DNA of 31,989 bases from an uncultured Clostridia bacterium (GTDB taxonomy: Bacteria > Bacillota > Clostridia > Oscillospirales > CAG-272). This document shows, piece after piece, positions 23,728-31,499 of this stretch (positions are counted from its first letter, which is position 1; every line of letters starts with the position of its first letter). The stretch lies in contig CAJGCM010000010.1 in NCBI GenBank assembly GCA_904501765.1, positions 1-31,989 on the forward strand, given 5' to 3'. The position numbers and the translations under genes were made by a program. The notes below the pieces were generated by a model. It made no database searches. It saw only the letters and a program-made list of their open reading frames with translations, and was not told where the DNA came from.

Positions 23728-24618
23728 CTATCTTATCAGCTCGACTTCTCTTTCAATCTTAATGTCATATTGCTTATAAATTACGTTCTCAACGTGTTTT
23801 GCGACACTATCTATATCTTCAACTGTGGCACAGCCGAGATTGACAATAAAACCGGCGTGCTTTTCCGACACTGCAGCATCTCCTATCCTATACCCTCGAA
23901 GTCCCGCCTCGTCTATCATTTTAGACACGGCATAGGAGCCTGAACGCTTAAAAAAGCTTCCGAGTGAAGGATTTGATGGTTGTTTTTCTCTTCGCAGCAG
24001 TGCAAATGAATTTATTTCTGTGAAAATATCTCGACTGTTTTTATGTAAAAGAGCAAATTTTGCCGAGAGCAATATAGCTCCGCCCTTTTGCAGAATGGAT
24101 TTTCTATAACCAAAATTCATATCACTGCAATTTAATTCAAATTCCTTCATGGAAGAAATATCAAGGAAACGCCCTGACTTAAAAAAGTCACCAAGCTCGG
24201 CGCCATATGCCCCGGCATTACTCCTGACCATTCCGCCGATGCTTCCGGGGATTCCGGTAAGCTCTGAGGAAATATAAGCGTCACGTCGTGCAAGTAGCTT
24301 TGATATTGCGCTAAAGCTTACGCCGCATCCAAGCTCTATACTGTTTTCATTTACACTGCATCCGTTAATTCCGGATGTGGAAATCACAGCGCCGCTGTAA
24401 CCGTCGTCGTAAAATGCGGTATTCGTACAAGCTCCGATAACCTTAAACCGCATACCGAAATACAAAAGTATCTTTACAGCAAGGATTAACTCTCCTTCAT
24501 CTTTCGGTATAATAAACAGATTTGCCGCACCGCCCGCCTTGATTGACGAGATACGTGAGGTATCTTTGTTTTTTTGAAATAATATATTATGTTTTTCTAA
24601 ATATTCGCAAGGACCCAA
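23728..24618 (-). CDS. murB: UDP-N-acetylenolpyruvoylglucosamine reductase, TTG start
   Basis: FAD- and NADPH-dependent enzyme of peptidoglycan precursor synthesis that reduces enolpyruvyl-UDP-GlcNAc to UDP-MurNAc. The FAD-binding PCMH part covers IKAGGAANLFI (about 27-37), KVIGACTNTAFYDDGYSG, and the ELTGIPGSIGGMVRSNAGAY block; the catalytic C-terminal domain has NPSLGSFFKRSG with the expected serine and MIDEAGLRGYRIGDAAVSEK, then HAGFIVN. It is the type II (short) MurB seen in Gram-positives. Start: TTG at 24618 follows GGAG by 10 bases and gives an N-terminus of usual length (about 28 residues before the FAD motif). An alternative TTG at 24678 would overlap recN by 44 bases. Length is 296 residues. 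Confidence 0.92.
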   Translation of the reverse strand: MGPCEYLEKHNILFQKNKDTSRISSIKAGGAANLFIIPKDEGELILAVKILLYFGMRFKVIGACTNTAFYDDGYSGAVISTSGINGCSVNENSIELGCGVSFSAISKLLARRDAYISSELTGIPGSIGGMVRSNAGAYGAELGDFFKSGRFLDISSMKEFELNCSDMNFGYRKSILQKGGAILLSAKFALLHKNSRDIFTEINSFALLRREKQPSNPSLGSFFKRSGSYAVSKMIDEAGLRGYRIGDAAVSEKHAGFIVNLGCATVEDIDSVAKHVENVIYKQYDIKIEREVELIR

Positions 24619-24634
24619 ATTTATAAAACTCCAT

Positions 24635-26338
24635 TTAACGGTTATTTTTATAAATTTCTCTTTCCTTAAGCATATCAACGGCAGCGCCTCTTTGAGAATC
24701 GGTCACGTTTATACCACCGAGGATTCTCGAAAGCTCTTCTATTCTGCCACATTCATCCAAAACCTTGACAGATGCTTCGGTTTTATTATTAACGTCGGAT
24801 TTTTTAATGAGAAAATGACTATCTGCCAAAGAGGCAATTTGCGCACTGTGAGTTACACATATAATCTGCTCCGCATGAGAGAGCTGGAGTAGCTTTACGC
24901 CAATTTTTCTGGCTGTTTTTCCTGAAACTCCGGCATCTATCTCGTCAAAGACGACGGTTTCTGCCCCCTCTTCTCTCGAGATAACGCACTTAAGAGCCAG
25001 CATAATTCTTGCAAGCTCGCCCCCTGATGCTATTTTCGACAGAGGCTGCGCCTCTATTCCTCGGTTTGCGCTTATATAAAAGACAACGCTGTCATATCCG
25101 TTTTTGGATAAGGCCTTCCGTTCACCATCGGTATTCACTTTGATTGATGTGAAGAAAACTACCTTTGGCATATCGAGAAACTCTAAGGTTTCTTTTACCT
25201 CTTCTTCAAGCTTTTTTGCGTACGATACTCTTGTTTCGTGTATTTTATCTGCTATTTCAGATGCTTTAAAATAGGCGCCTTCAAGCTTTTTGTTAAGCTC
25301 TTCAAGTAAACTGTCCGCATTCTTTAATTTTTCAAGTTCCTCTGCCGCATCACGTCTGAAATTAAGAATATCTGATACTGTAAGCCCGTATTTTCTCTTA
25401 AGCTTAGATATTTTATCAAGGCGTGACTCAATTTCATTGAGCTTTTCTGTGGGGTCGGAATCGACATCCTCGACTACCGCATAAACCTCTTCAGCTATAT
25501 CGTCTGCCTGATAAAGGAAATCACGTAGCCTTTCCGAATACCCTTCAAAATCCGGTATAACGTCGGAAAGGGACGAAAGCGCTGTGACGCACCTATCAAG
25601 AAGGTAAGAAACGCTCCCCTTCTCACTGCCCTTAAGCGCCTTGAAAACAAATCCTGCCTGTTTGATTATTTTTTCACTGTTTTTGATTTTTACCTTCTTA
25701 TCGACAAGCTCCTCTTCTTCTCCCTCGTGAAGATTTAATGCGTCGATATCGTTAAGCTGATATTCAAGAACCTCAATAAGCCTGGCTCTTTCGCTTTCCT
25801 TTTCGGAAATCTCTTTAATTTCTCCTCGTATTTTTTCATATTCGGCATACAAGGGATAGTAAATTTCAAGCAGCTCATCAAGGGAGGCGGCCTTATCAAG
25901 TATTACAATGTGATTCCTATCCTCAACGAGAGCATTAGTATCACTCTGACCGTGAATTGTGATAATAGCGGGCGAAATCTCTTTAAGAACCGAAAGGCTC
26001 ACTTGACGCCCATTTATCCTGATTTGTGAGCGACCGTCCGAGAAAACGGTTCTTTGAATAAATATATTACCTTCTTCGTCGGGATATACTCCGTTTTCAG
26101 AAAACAGTTTAACCGAGTTTTCCGAAAAGCAGGAAAACATTCCGCTGACAAAAGCTCTGTCCTCACCGTGTCTTATAAGCTCTCTATCGGCTTTTTTACC
26201 GAGTAAAAGATTTATGCTGTCAAGGATAACCGATTTACCTGCTCCGGTTTCGCCCGTCAGCGCAGAAAAGCCCTCGGAAAAATCAATATCCACCGATTTA
26301 ATTACGGCTATATTTTCAATATGCAAAGAAATGAGCAT
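24635..26338 (-). CDS. recN: DNA repair protein RecN
   Basis: SMC-like ATPase that assembles at double-strand breaks and promotes end tethering for recombination. The 567-residue length is typical. It has the N-terminal ATPase half with LTGETGAGKSVILDSI (Walker A, about 28-43), a long antiparallel coiled coil (about 150-370) rich in Glu/Lys/Leu, and the C-terminal half with SGGELARIMLALK (ABC signature) and VVFDEIDAGVSG (Walker B). The N-terminus MLISLHIENIAVI is standard. A GGAG ribosome site is 9 bases from the ATG. argR lies 29 bases upstream. Pairing of argR and recN is classical in Firmicutes, but the usual downstream spoIVB-spo0A are replaced here by murB-whiA-dnaE. Confidence 0.97.
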   Translation of the reverse strand: MLISLHIENIAVIKSVDIDFSEGFSALTGETGAGKSVILDSINLLLGKKADRELIRHGEDRAFVSGMFSCFSENSVKLFSENGVYPDEEGNIFIQRTVFSDGRSQIRINGRQVSLSVLKEISPAIITIHGQSDTNALVEDRNHIVILDKAASLDELLEIYYPLYAEYEKIRGEIKEISEKESERARLIEVLEYQLNDIDALNLHEGEEEELVDKKVKIKNSEKIIKQAGFVFKALKGSEKGSVSYLLDRCVTALSSLSDVIPDFEGYSERLRDFLYQADDIAEEVYAVVEDVDSDPTEKLNEIESRLDKISKLKRKYGLTVSDILNFRRDAAEELEKLKNADSLLEELNKKLEGAYFKASEIADKIHETRVSYAKKLEEEVKETLEFLDMPKVVFFTSIKVNTDGERKALSKNGYDSVVFYISANRGIEAQPLSKIASGGELARIMLALKCVISREEGAETVVFDEIDAGVSGKTARKIGVKLLQLSHAEQIICVTHSAQIASLADSHFLIKKSDVNNKTEASVKVLDECGRIEELSRILGGINVTDSQRGAAVDMLKEREIYKNNR

Positions 26339-26367
26339 ACTTTATATCTCCATATCTCCTGAAACGT

Positions 26368-26829
26368 TTATACGCCTATGGCAAATGTGCTCTTAATCTT
26401 TTCTTCCATCCTTTTGGCTTCCTCGTCGTCTTTAATAACCAAAAGAATAGTGTCGTCGCCCGCAACAGAGCCTACGATTTCGTTGTGATAGAGGGAGTCC
26501 ACACAAACCGCCAGAGCATTTGCCATACCTGGATAGGTTTTTATAACCACTATATTTTTTGCAGCTTCAATTTTAAGCACCGCATCCCTTAGCGCTGAAT
26601 TCATAACCGGAGCAGATGCGCCTTCTGAGCTGAACGAAGGCGATACGTATTTGTATCCCCCTTTAGGATTTGTTGCTTTTAAAAGCTTCAGCTGATTTAT
26701 ATCTCTTGAGATAGTAGTCTGAGTGGCGTAAATTCCCACCTCCTCAAGCTTTGCCAGCAGAGTCTCCTGAGTATCGATATCATAAGCATTTACAAGCTCT
26801 AAAATTTTCTTCTGTCTTACACTTTTCAT
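26368..26829 (-). CDS. argR: Arginine repressor ArgR/AhrC
   Basis: Arginine-dependent hexameric regulator of arginine biosynthesis and catabolism. The 153-residue protein has an N-terminal winged helix (about 1-70: VRQKKILELVNAYDIDTQE, then YATQTTISRDINQLKL, whose SRD is the DNA-contacting motif) and a C-terminal oligomerisation and arginine-binding domain (about 80-150: IVVIKTYPGMANALAVCVD, then EIVGSVAGDDTILLVI). The GDD(T) arginine-binding motif is intact. Its ATG overlaps the nadK stop by 4 bases (ATGA), with an AGAGGA ribosome site inside nadK, so the two are translationally coupled. No ARG-box-like operator was identified in the window. Confidence 0.96.
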   Translation of the reverse strand: MKSVRQKKILELVNAYDIDTQETLLAKLEEVGIYATQTTISRDINQLKLLKATNPKGGYKYVSPSFSSEGASAPVMNSALRDAVLKIEAAKNIVVIKTYPGMANALAVCVDSLYHNEIVGSVAGDDTILLVIKDDEEAKRMEEKIKSTFAIGV

Positions 26830-27677
26830 TTTATATCCTCTAAAAGTTTCATTTTGCCAAAGAGTGTTGAAAACATACTGTTTTTCTTAAACGTCATGAA
26901 TTTTACCCGCTTATCCGCTCTTGCTATATTACATTCTTCCCCCGGAAGAATAGCATCAAATCGGCGCCCGTCAATACTTATGTTCAAAACCTCTGAGCCT
27001 GTGTTTTTTATTTTGATTTTCTCTTCGGGTGAGAATAAAATTGATCGGTCAAAGAACGAATGAGGGCAAACGGGAGTTACAAGCAGTGAATCAAGATTAT
27101 GAGATACAATCGGACCTCCAGCCGAAAGCGAATATGCTGTCGAGCCTGCGGGTGTTGCTATAACAACGCCGTCCGCCCTGTATCTGACGCCTCCCCCTAC
27201 GCCTTCTACTGTGAACTCGGAAATCCCGAGAAACTCAGAATGGGAAATAACCACGTCGTTAACCGCAAGTCTTGTCGCAGTAACCTTTCCCTCATGCCCG
27301 ATTTTTTCAGTGATAAGAAGCATTTTTTCCTCTATATCGTATTCGCCGGAAGTTATTTTTTCGAGCATATCGAGATTATCAGGCTCAAGCTCACTTAAAA
27401 ATCCGACCTTGCCGAGGTTTATACCAATTATAGGAATTCCAAGCTCTATGGCTACAACGGAAGAATCGAGAATTGAGCCATCGCCGCCGATGACAATAAT
27501 TAACTCTGCCTCGCAGGGCAAATCCTTGTAAATATGGCAACCGGTAATATCCGATAAAGCAACCGTTTTTTCTAAATAAACCTCAGCGCCTAAGGATATA
27601 AGTCTTTTGACTACCCTTTCAGTAACCGAAAAATCCACGTCTTTTTTAGGATTTGGAATAATAGCAATTTTTTTCAT
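26826..27677 (-). CDS. nadK: NAD kinase
   Basis: Phosphorylates NAD to NADP, the sole route to NADP. The 283-residue protein has the signature GGDGSILDSS (about 64-73), the IPIIGINLGKVGFLSEL element (about 80-96), NDVVISHS, the catalytic-site loop RYRADGVVIATPAGSTAYSL (about 167-186) and GGPIV, then SIDGRRF. The chosen ATG at 27677 has AAGG 9 bases upstream; a TTG two codons earlier is possible but has poorer spacing. It opens the nadK-argR-recN part of the cluster after a 90-base gap from tlyA that holds no clear promoter. Confidence 0.95.
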   Translation of the reverse strand: MKKIAIIPNPKKDVDFSVTERVVKRLISLGAEVYLEKTVALSDITGCHIYKDLPCEAELIIVIGGDGSILDSSVVAIELGIPIIGINLGKVGFLSELEPDNLDMLEKITSGEYDIEEKMLLITEKIGHEGKVTATRLAVNDVVISHSEFLGISEFTVEGVGGGVRYRADGVVIATPAGSTAYSLSAGGPIVSHNLDSLLVTPVCPHSFFDRSILFSPEEKIKIKNTGSEVLNISIDGRRFDAILPGEECNIARADKRVKFMTFKKNSMFSTLFGKMKLLEDIK

Positions 27678-27767
27678 AACCAAAAACCTTTCTTAATGAA
27701 TAAAGAAATGTTGTACAGTTCGACATGTTTTTTAATAAGATCGTCAATTTCAGCAAATAAATTAACT
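27678..27767. other. Intergenic gap tlyA-nadK with one Spo0A-box-like heptamer
   Basis: The only notable gap inside the long cluster. It is AT-rich with no terminator. TTCGACA (27719-27725, plus strand; TGTCGAA on the minus strand) matches the core Spo0A box, but no convincing -10/-35 pair lies nearby, so function is doubtful. Confidence 0.2.
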
Positions 27768-28493
27768 TTATTTTTTAAAATGAGCGAGATATTCAACGTT
27801 GCCGTCACCGCCTAATATAGGTGACTTTATATGAGAAACGAAAGAAAAACCAACGCTCTCAGCTGAGAAAATCACCTTTTCAACAGCCATTTTTCTGCAT
27901 TTTTCGTCAGTAACAACACCGTTTTTTCCAATATTACTGCGACCTACCTCAAACTGTGGCTTTATCAAGCATATAAAATCTCCACCAGCAGCTAAAACCG
28001 AATATACTTTAGGGATTATATAAGTAGCAGAAATAAAGGACACATCCATCACTGCTATATCGGGTGCGTACTCCAAATCCTCAGAGGAGAGATATCTGGC
28101 GTTATAGTTTTCAAGCGACGTAACTCTTTCGTCAGAAGATAAACATTTCACAAGCTGACTATGCCCGGAATCTACCGCTATTACGTGTTTTGCGCCCCTT
28201 TTCAGCAAACAGTCGGTAAAGCCTCCCGACGAAGCACCAATATCTATTGCATAACGCCCTTCTACCGACACACCGAACTTCTCAAGAGCCGCTTCAAGCT
28301 TCAAGCCCCCACGACTTGCGAACCTTTTTGACGATGTATCAACTGCAACCGATGCGCCCTCCTCAGGAACATCAAAAGCAGGTTTTTTCACGACCTTGGA
28401 ATTGACTGTTACTGCACCTTCGGTAATAAAGTTTTTTGCTTCGGTGCGGCTTGTAACCATTCCATGCATTACAAGATACAAGTCAAGCCTCAT
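27768..28493 (-). CDS. tlyA: TlyA-family rRNA (cytidine-2'-O)-methyltransferase
   Basis: SAM-dependent methyltransferase of the TlyA/YqxC family; characterised members 2'-O-methylate rRNA and can influence capreomycin sensitivity. The 241-residue protein has an N-terminal S4 RNA-binding domain (about 1-60: MRLDLYLVMHGMVTSRTEAK, then ITEGAVTVNSKVVKKP) and an FtsJ-like domain with the SAM motif DIGASSGGFTDCLLKRGA (about 87-104), AVDSGHSQL, DVSFISATYIIP and LIKPQFEVG, where K of IKPQ is the expected catalytic lysine. The ATG at 28493 overlaps the xseB end by 11 bases. An upstream in-frame ATG at 28514 would add seven residues not seen in the family. Pairing with xseB, nadK and argR is typical of Firmicutes. 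Confidence 0.92.
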   Translation of the reverse strand: MRLDLYLVMHGMVTSRTEAKNFITEGAVTVNSKVVKKPAFDVPEEGASVAVDTSSKRFASRGGLKLEAALEKFGVSVEGRYAIDIGASSGGFTDCLLKRGAKHVIAVDSGHSQLVKCLSSDERVTSLENYNARYLSSEDLEYAPDIAVMDVSFISATYIIPKVYSVLAAGGDFICLIKPQFEVGRSNIGKNGVVTDEKCRKMAVEKVIFSAESVGFSFVSHIKSPILGGDGNVEYLAHFKK

Positions 28494-28725
28494 CACTACC
28501 AACAAAGGGCGCATCGCTGACGGTTCCGTCTGAGTCGCAGGTCAGAATTCTGACCTTTTGCTTCGCACCTTCAATTTTCTCCGAGCAAAGTTTAATAAGC
28601 CCAACCGCTTCTTCAAACTTAAGCAGAGCTTCATCAAGTGATAAGGCGCCGCCTTCAAGGGCTGAAACTGTATTTTCAAGGCGTTCTATTGCCTCTTCAA
28701 GCTTTATATTTTCCCGTTTAGCCAT
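28483..28725 (-). CDS. xseB: Exodeoxyribonuclease VII small subunit
   Basis: Small partner of exonuclease VII, which degrades single-stranded DNA to oligonucleotides; several XseB copies bind one XseA. The 80-residue protein is helical with the family pattern KLEEAIERLENTVSALEGG (about 8-26), then LSLDEALLKFEEAVGLIK (about 28-45) and SEKIEGAKQKV. The C-terminal 18 residues are a non-conserved acidic tail that overlaps the tlyA start. It begins 2 bases after xseA, using an AGAGG ribosome site in the last xseA codons. Confidence 0.95.
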   Translation of the reverse strand: MAKRENIKLEEAIERLENTVSALEGGALSLDEALLKFEEAVGLIKLCSEKIEGAKQKVRILTCDSDGTVSDAPFVGSDEA

Positions 28726-28727
28726 AT

Positions 28728-29957
28728 TTAAAAATTCCTCTTATTCTCTACCGACGCCTCAATTATGCCGTCGGAAACTCTTATATCAATTTTTTCTCCA
28801 ACACGAACAGACTCAACACTTTTTACTACCGCACCACCGCTTTGGGCTACCGAATAACCTCTGCCGATAACAGAAAGTGGACTTAGGGCATTTGCCTTAC
28901 CTGACAGAAGCACAAGCTTCGTTTCTTCCCGTTGGATTTTTTTCTCAAAAGAAGTTAGCAGCTCCTTGTATAGATTAGAGATTTTTTCCTCTTTCTTGGA
29001 AAAAATCTGCTCCGGATTTTCTAATATTTTGCTTTTTTTAAGCGCAAAAAAACGCTCTTCAAGCCGCTCTGTAAGCCTTATAAGAGAATTTTTGCATCTG
29101 TTTGAGAGATTATCAAGATTTATAAGCAAATCTTTGTAATCGGGTACGGCGAGCTCAGCCGCAGCCGAGGGCGTAGGAGCTCTTAAGTCAGCTACGAAAT
29201 CACAGATAGTGAAATCGGTTTCGTGACCTACAGCAGAAATGATGGGAACCTGCGCCGTATAAATTCTTCTGGCAAGTTTCTCACCGTTAAACGCCCACAA
29301 ATCCTCAATAGAACCTCCGCCTCTACCTATAATTACAAGGTCAACAAGCGAACTTTTATCAAAATAGTCAAGAGCTTTTATAAGATTATCCTCTGCCCCT
29401 TCGCCTTGAACCAACGATGGATAAAGATATACGGTTGCCAGAGGAAATCTTCTTCCCAAAACGTTAATGATATCCCTGATAGCTGCTCCTGTAGGAGAGG
29501 TAATAACACCAATTTTTGTAGGATAACGCGGAATGAGCCGTTTAACCTCCTCAGCAAAAAGCCCTTCCGACTCAAGACGAGCCTTCAGCTGCTCGTAAGC
29601 AAGATATAATGCTCCGATGCCATCCGGTTGCATTGAGGTAACATAGAGCTGATACACTCCCCCAACCTCATATACCCCGACACTGCACCTAACAATAACC
29701 TTCATACCGTCCTCGGGGATAAATTTAAGCGAAGCTGCCGCTGAGCGAAACATAATAGCCTTAATCTGACCGCCACCATCTTTAAGAGAAAAATACAAAT
29801 GTCCGCTTTTGTGAGCTGTGAAATTGGAAATTTCCCCCTTAACTGAAAGGGCGCTTAATGTTCTATCTGAATCAAAAAGCCGCTTTATATACGAATTAAG
29901 CTCGCTGACGGTAAGTTCGGACTGCGCTCTTCTTTCTCTGAATATTGAAATATCCAT
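28728..29957 (-). CDS. xseA: Exodeoxyribonuclease VII large subunit
   Basis: Catalytic subunit of exonuclease VII. The 409-residue protein has an N-terminal OB-fold (about 15-110: TVSELNSYIKRLFD, then LSVKGEISNFTAHKSGHLYF) and the catalytic domain with IGVITSPTGAAIRDIINVLGRRFP (about 150-173, read as IGVITSPTGAAIRDI plus NVLGRRFP), IIGRGGGSIEDLWAFN and SAVGHETDFTICDFVADLRA, followed by APTPSAAAELAVP. A coiled-coil region (about 275-365) that binds XseB precedes the conserved tail LSPLSVIGRGYSV. The ATG at 29957 follows AGAGGATATAA. It is 14 bases after the M22-like gene and co-directional with xseB. Confidence 0.96.
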   Translation of the reverse strand: MDISIFRERRAQSELTVSELNSYIKRLFDSDRTLSALSVKGEISNFTAHKSGHLYFSLKDGGGQIKAIMFRSAAASLKFIPEDGMKVIVRCSVGVYEVGGVYQLYVTSMQPDGIGALYLAYEQLKARLESEGLFAEEVKRLIPRYPTKIGVITSPTGAAIRDIINVLGRRFPLATVYLYPSLVQGEGAEDNLIKALDYFDKSSLVDLVIIGRGGGSIEDLWAFNGEKLARRIYTAQVPIISAVGHETDFTICDFVADLRAPTPSAAAELAVPDYKDLLINLDNLSNRCKNSLIRLTERLEERFFALKKSKILENPEQIFSKKEEKISNLYKELLTSFEKKIQREETKLVLLSGKANALSPLSVIGRGYSVAQSGGAVVKSVESVRVGEKIDIRVSDGIIEASVENKRNF

Positions 29958-29971
29958 TTATATCCTCTTAT

Positions 29972-30913
29972 TTATTCTGAAAAATACGCTCTTTTCGTGA
30001 GATAAGCAATTCCGACTGCATTGTCAGAGGACATCGCAGGCTCTGCAAAAAAAGCGTCAAACCGCTTTGCTAACCTTGCTTTAATTATTGAGTTGCTCAT
30101 CACACCGCCGGCGTAAACGAACCTGCTTTTTCCAAAATTGCCCTCGTACTCCTCACTCATTTTTTCGATAGCGCCTCCAATATAATCAAGGACAAAGGCT
30201 GACGTAAGCCCCTTATCCCCGGTTTCCGAATAAAGCTTTAGAGCCATATTTTCAAGTCCTGAAAGATTTACCTCCATGCCACAGAAGGAAACCTTCTTTT
30301 TTGGAATTTTACCGGTATATTCAAGCGCTGCTTTTTCCATTTCAGCTCCGCATGGAAAAGACATTCCCATAGCAACGCCGACTCTGTCTATTACCTGCCC
30401 AGCGTTCAAATCACGTGTGCCTCCGACAAGGTCTGCCGAAAATCCAACGCCTTCAAGGTATGAAACCCTAAGTAACTCCGTCGTTCCGCCTGAAACGTGA
30501 AAAGCCGCAAACTCACCGTCAAGAAGCTCAAACGCTCCCGATGAATATACTGCCGCCATAATATGACCGCATTGGTGAGAAAATCTAAAAATCGGTACTG
30601 CGCCAAGGGCAGCCAAAGACTGAGCCGCTACGACGCCCGAAAGAAAGCAAGGCATATAAGAGCCTTCGAGGTTTCTCGGCTTTTCGCTGACACCGACAGC
30701 GTCAATCTTTCTTCCACCCAGCACTTCAGATACGTATCCCATAGCAACGGGTAGATTCTTAACATGAGCAAAAACCGCCTCCGACTGCCGCAATCCTCTC
30801 TCCCCTTTTGCAACGGGTAGTGGAATTTTGATATTGGCGAGCAAATTTTCACCGTCGTCAATTAAAGCAACCGATGTGGTGTAATTGCTCGTATCTATTC
30901 CGGCAAATATCAT
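29972..30913 (-). CDS. Kae1/TsaD-like (peptidase M22 family) paralogue of unknown function
   Basis: A 313-residue ASKHA-fold protein related to TsaD/Kae1, which makes the t6A37 modification of tRNA, but probably a separate clostridial subgroup. The N-terminus IFAGIDTSNYTTSVALID is the phosphate-1 loop. The metal-binding pair is kept as HQCGH (H-x-x-x-H, about 113-117, from FSHQCGHIMAA) where TsaD has HMEGH. Other ASKHA motifs are HVSGGTTELLRV (about 139-150), GTRDLNAGQVIDRVGVAMGM and FVYAGGVMSNSIIKARL (about 267-283). Genuine TsaD proteins are about 330-340 residues. It starts one base after the nusB stop with little ribosome site, so it is probably coupled to nusB. It precedes xseA. Whether it modifies tRNA is unknown; the M22 peptidase label is historical. 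Confidence 0.85.
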   Translation of the reverse strand: MIFAGIDTSNYTTSVALIDDGENLLANIKIPLPVAKGERGLRQSEAVFAHVKNLPVAMGYVSEVLGGRKIDAVGVSEKPRNLEGSYMPCFLSGVVAAQSLAALGAVPIFRFSHQCGHIMAAVYSSGAFELLDGEFAAFHVSGGTTELLRVSYLEGVGFSADLVGGTRDLNAGQVIDRVGVAMGMSFPCGAEMEKAALEYTGKIPKKKVSFCGMEVNLSGLENMALKLYSETGDKGLTSAFVLDYIGGAIEKMSEEYEGNFGKSRFVYAGGVMSNSIIKARLAKRFDAFFAEPAMSSDNAVGIAYLTKRAYFSE

Positions 30914-30914
30914 A

Positions 30915-31319
30915 TCAACTGAGCTTCAGCGTTTCTCTTACTGCATTAAGAACGCCGTTTACAAATACGTATGATTTTTCGTCGTCATATTTTTTTGAAA
31001 GCTCTATCGCCTCGTTTATGGAAACTTTAGCAGGAATATCGCTTCTGCCAAGCATTTCGTAAGCGGACAGGGCAAGAATTGCTCTCGACGCGGGAGAAAT
31101 TCTGTTTTTCTTCCAACCGACGTAGTTAGGCTCAAGTAATTCGTCTATTTCCTTGCGGCGCTCATTTACGCCAAAAAATACGTCTTTTACGTAATCGTCA
31201 CACTCCATGTTACATTCATTCGTAGCATATTCGAAAATTTCGAGGGCAGTTTCGTCCTCACGGCATTCGGATTCGAATAAAAGAATAAACGCATTCTCCC
31301 TCGCTTCTTTACGGTTCAT
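30915..31319 (-). CDS. nusB: Transcription antitermination factor NusB
   Basis: An RNA-binding all-helical protein that, with S10 (NusE), supports antitermination of rRNA operons. The 134-residue protein has the family pattern: MNRKEARENAFILLFESEC at the start, a central YVKDVFFGVNERRKEIDELL, then ISPASRAILALSAYEML, the conserved KVSINEAIELSKKYDDEKSY (about 100-119) and FVNGVLNAV. The start at 31319 is preceded by AGGGGTG 5-6 bases upstream; an in-frame ATG at 31340 gives a seven-residue extension without a ribosome site. It is the first gene of the large cluster and has a strong promoter. Confidence 0.95.
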   Translation of the reverse strand: MNRKEARENAFILLFESECREDETALEIFEYATNECNMECDDYVKDVFFGVNERRKEIDELLEPNYVGWKKNRISPASRAILALSAYEMLGRSDIPAKVSINEAIELSKKYDDEKSYVFVNGVLNAVRETLKLS

Positions 31320-31354
31320 AGTCACACCCCTAAAATACATAATTTTATATATTT

Positions 31355-31383
31355 ATTATAACCGTAACTTTCATAAAAGTCAA
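31355..31383 (-). promoter_or_regulatory. Sigma-A-type promoter of nusB and the long cluster
   Basis: On the minus strand, TTGACT (31383-31378), 17 bases, then perfect TATAAT (31360-31355). Predicted start is about 30 bases upstream of the nusB ATG. The perfect palindrome at 31410-31429 lies 27 bases beyond the -35. Confidence 0.8.
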
Positions 31384-31409
31384 TACGAAAAGAGCATCAA
31401 AGTGAATTT

Positions 31410-31429
31410 TATGCATAAATTTATGCATA
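31410..31429. promoter_or_regulatory. Perfect 20-bp palindrome between divergent promoters (candidate operator)
   Basis: TATGCATAAA and its exact complement, with no spacer. It lies 14 bases upstream of the -35 at 31443 (plus) and 27 bases beyond the nusB -35 (minus). A dimeric repressor or activator site is plausible; no T-tract follows, so it is not a terminator. Confidence 0.45.
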
Positions 31430-31442
31430 TAAAAAATTCTAC

Positions 31443-31471
31443 TTGAAAATTACTTCATAATATGTTATCAT
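31443..31471 (+). promoter_or_regulatory. Sigma-A-type promoter with extended -10
   Basis: TTGAAA (31443-31448), 17 bases, then TATCAT (31466-31471), preceded by TGT. It drives the membrane-protein gene starting at 31500. Confidence 0.65.
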
Positions 31472-31499
31472 ATCGGTGAATAAAAAAGAGGTTAAACTT

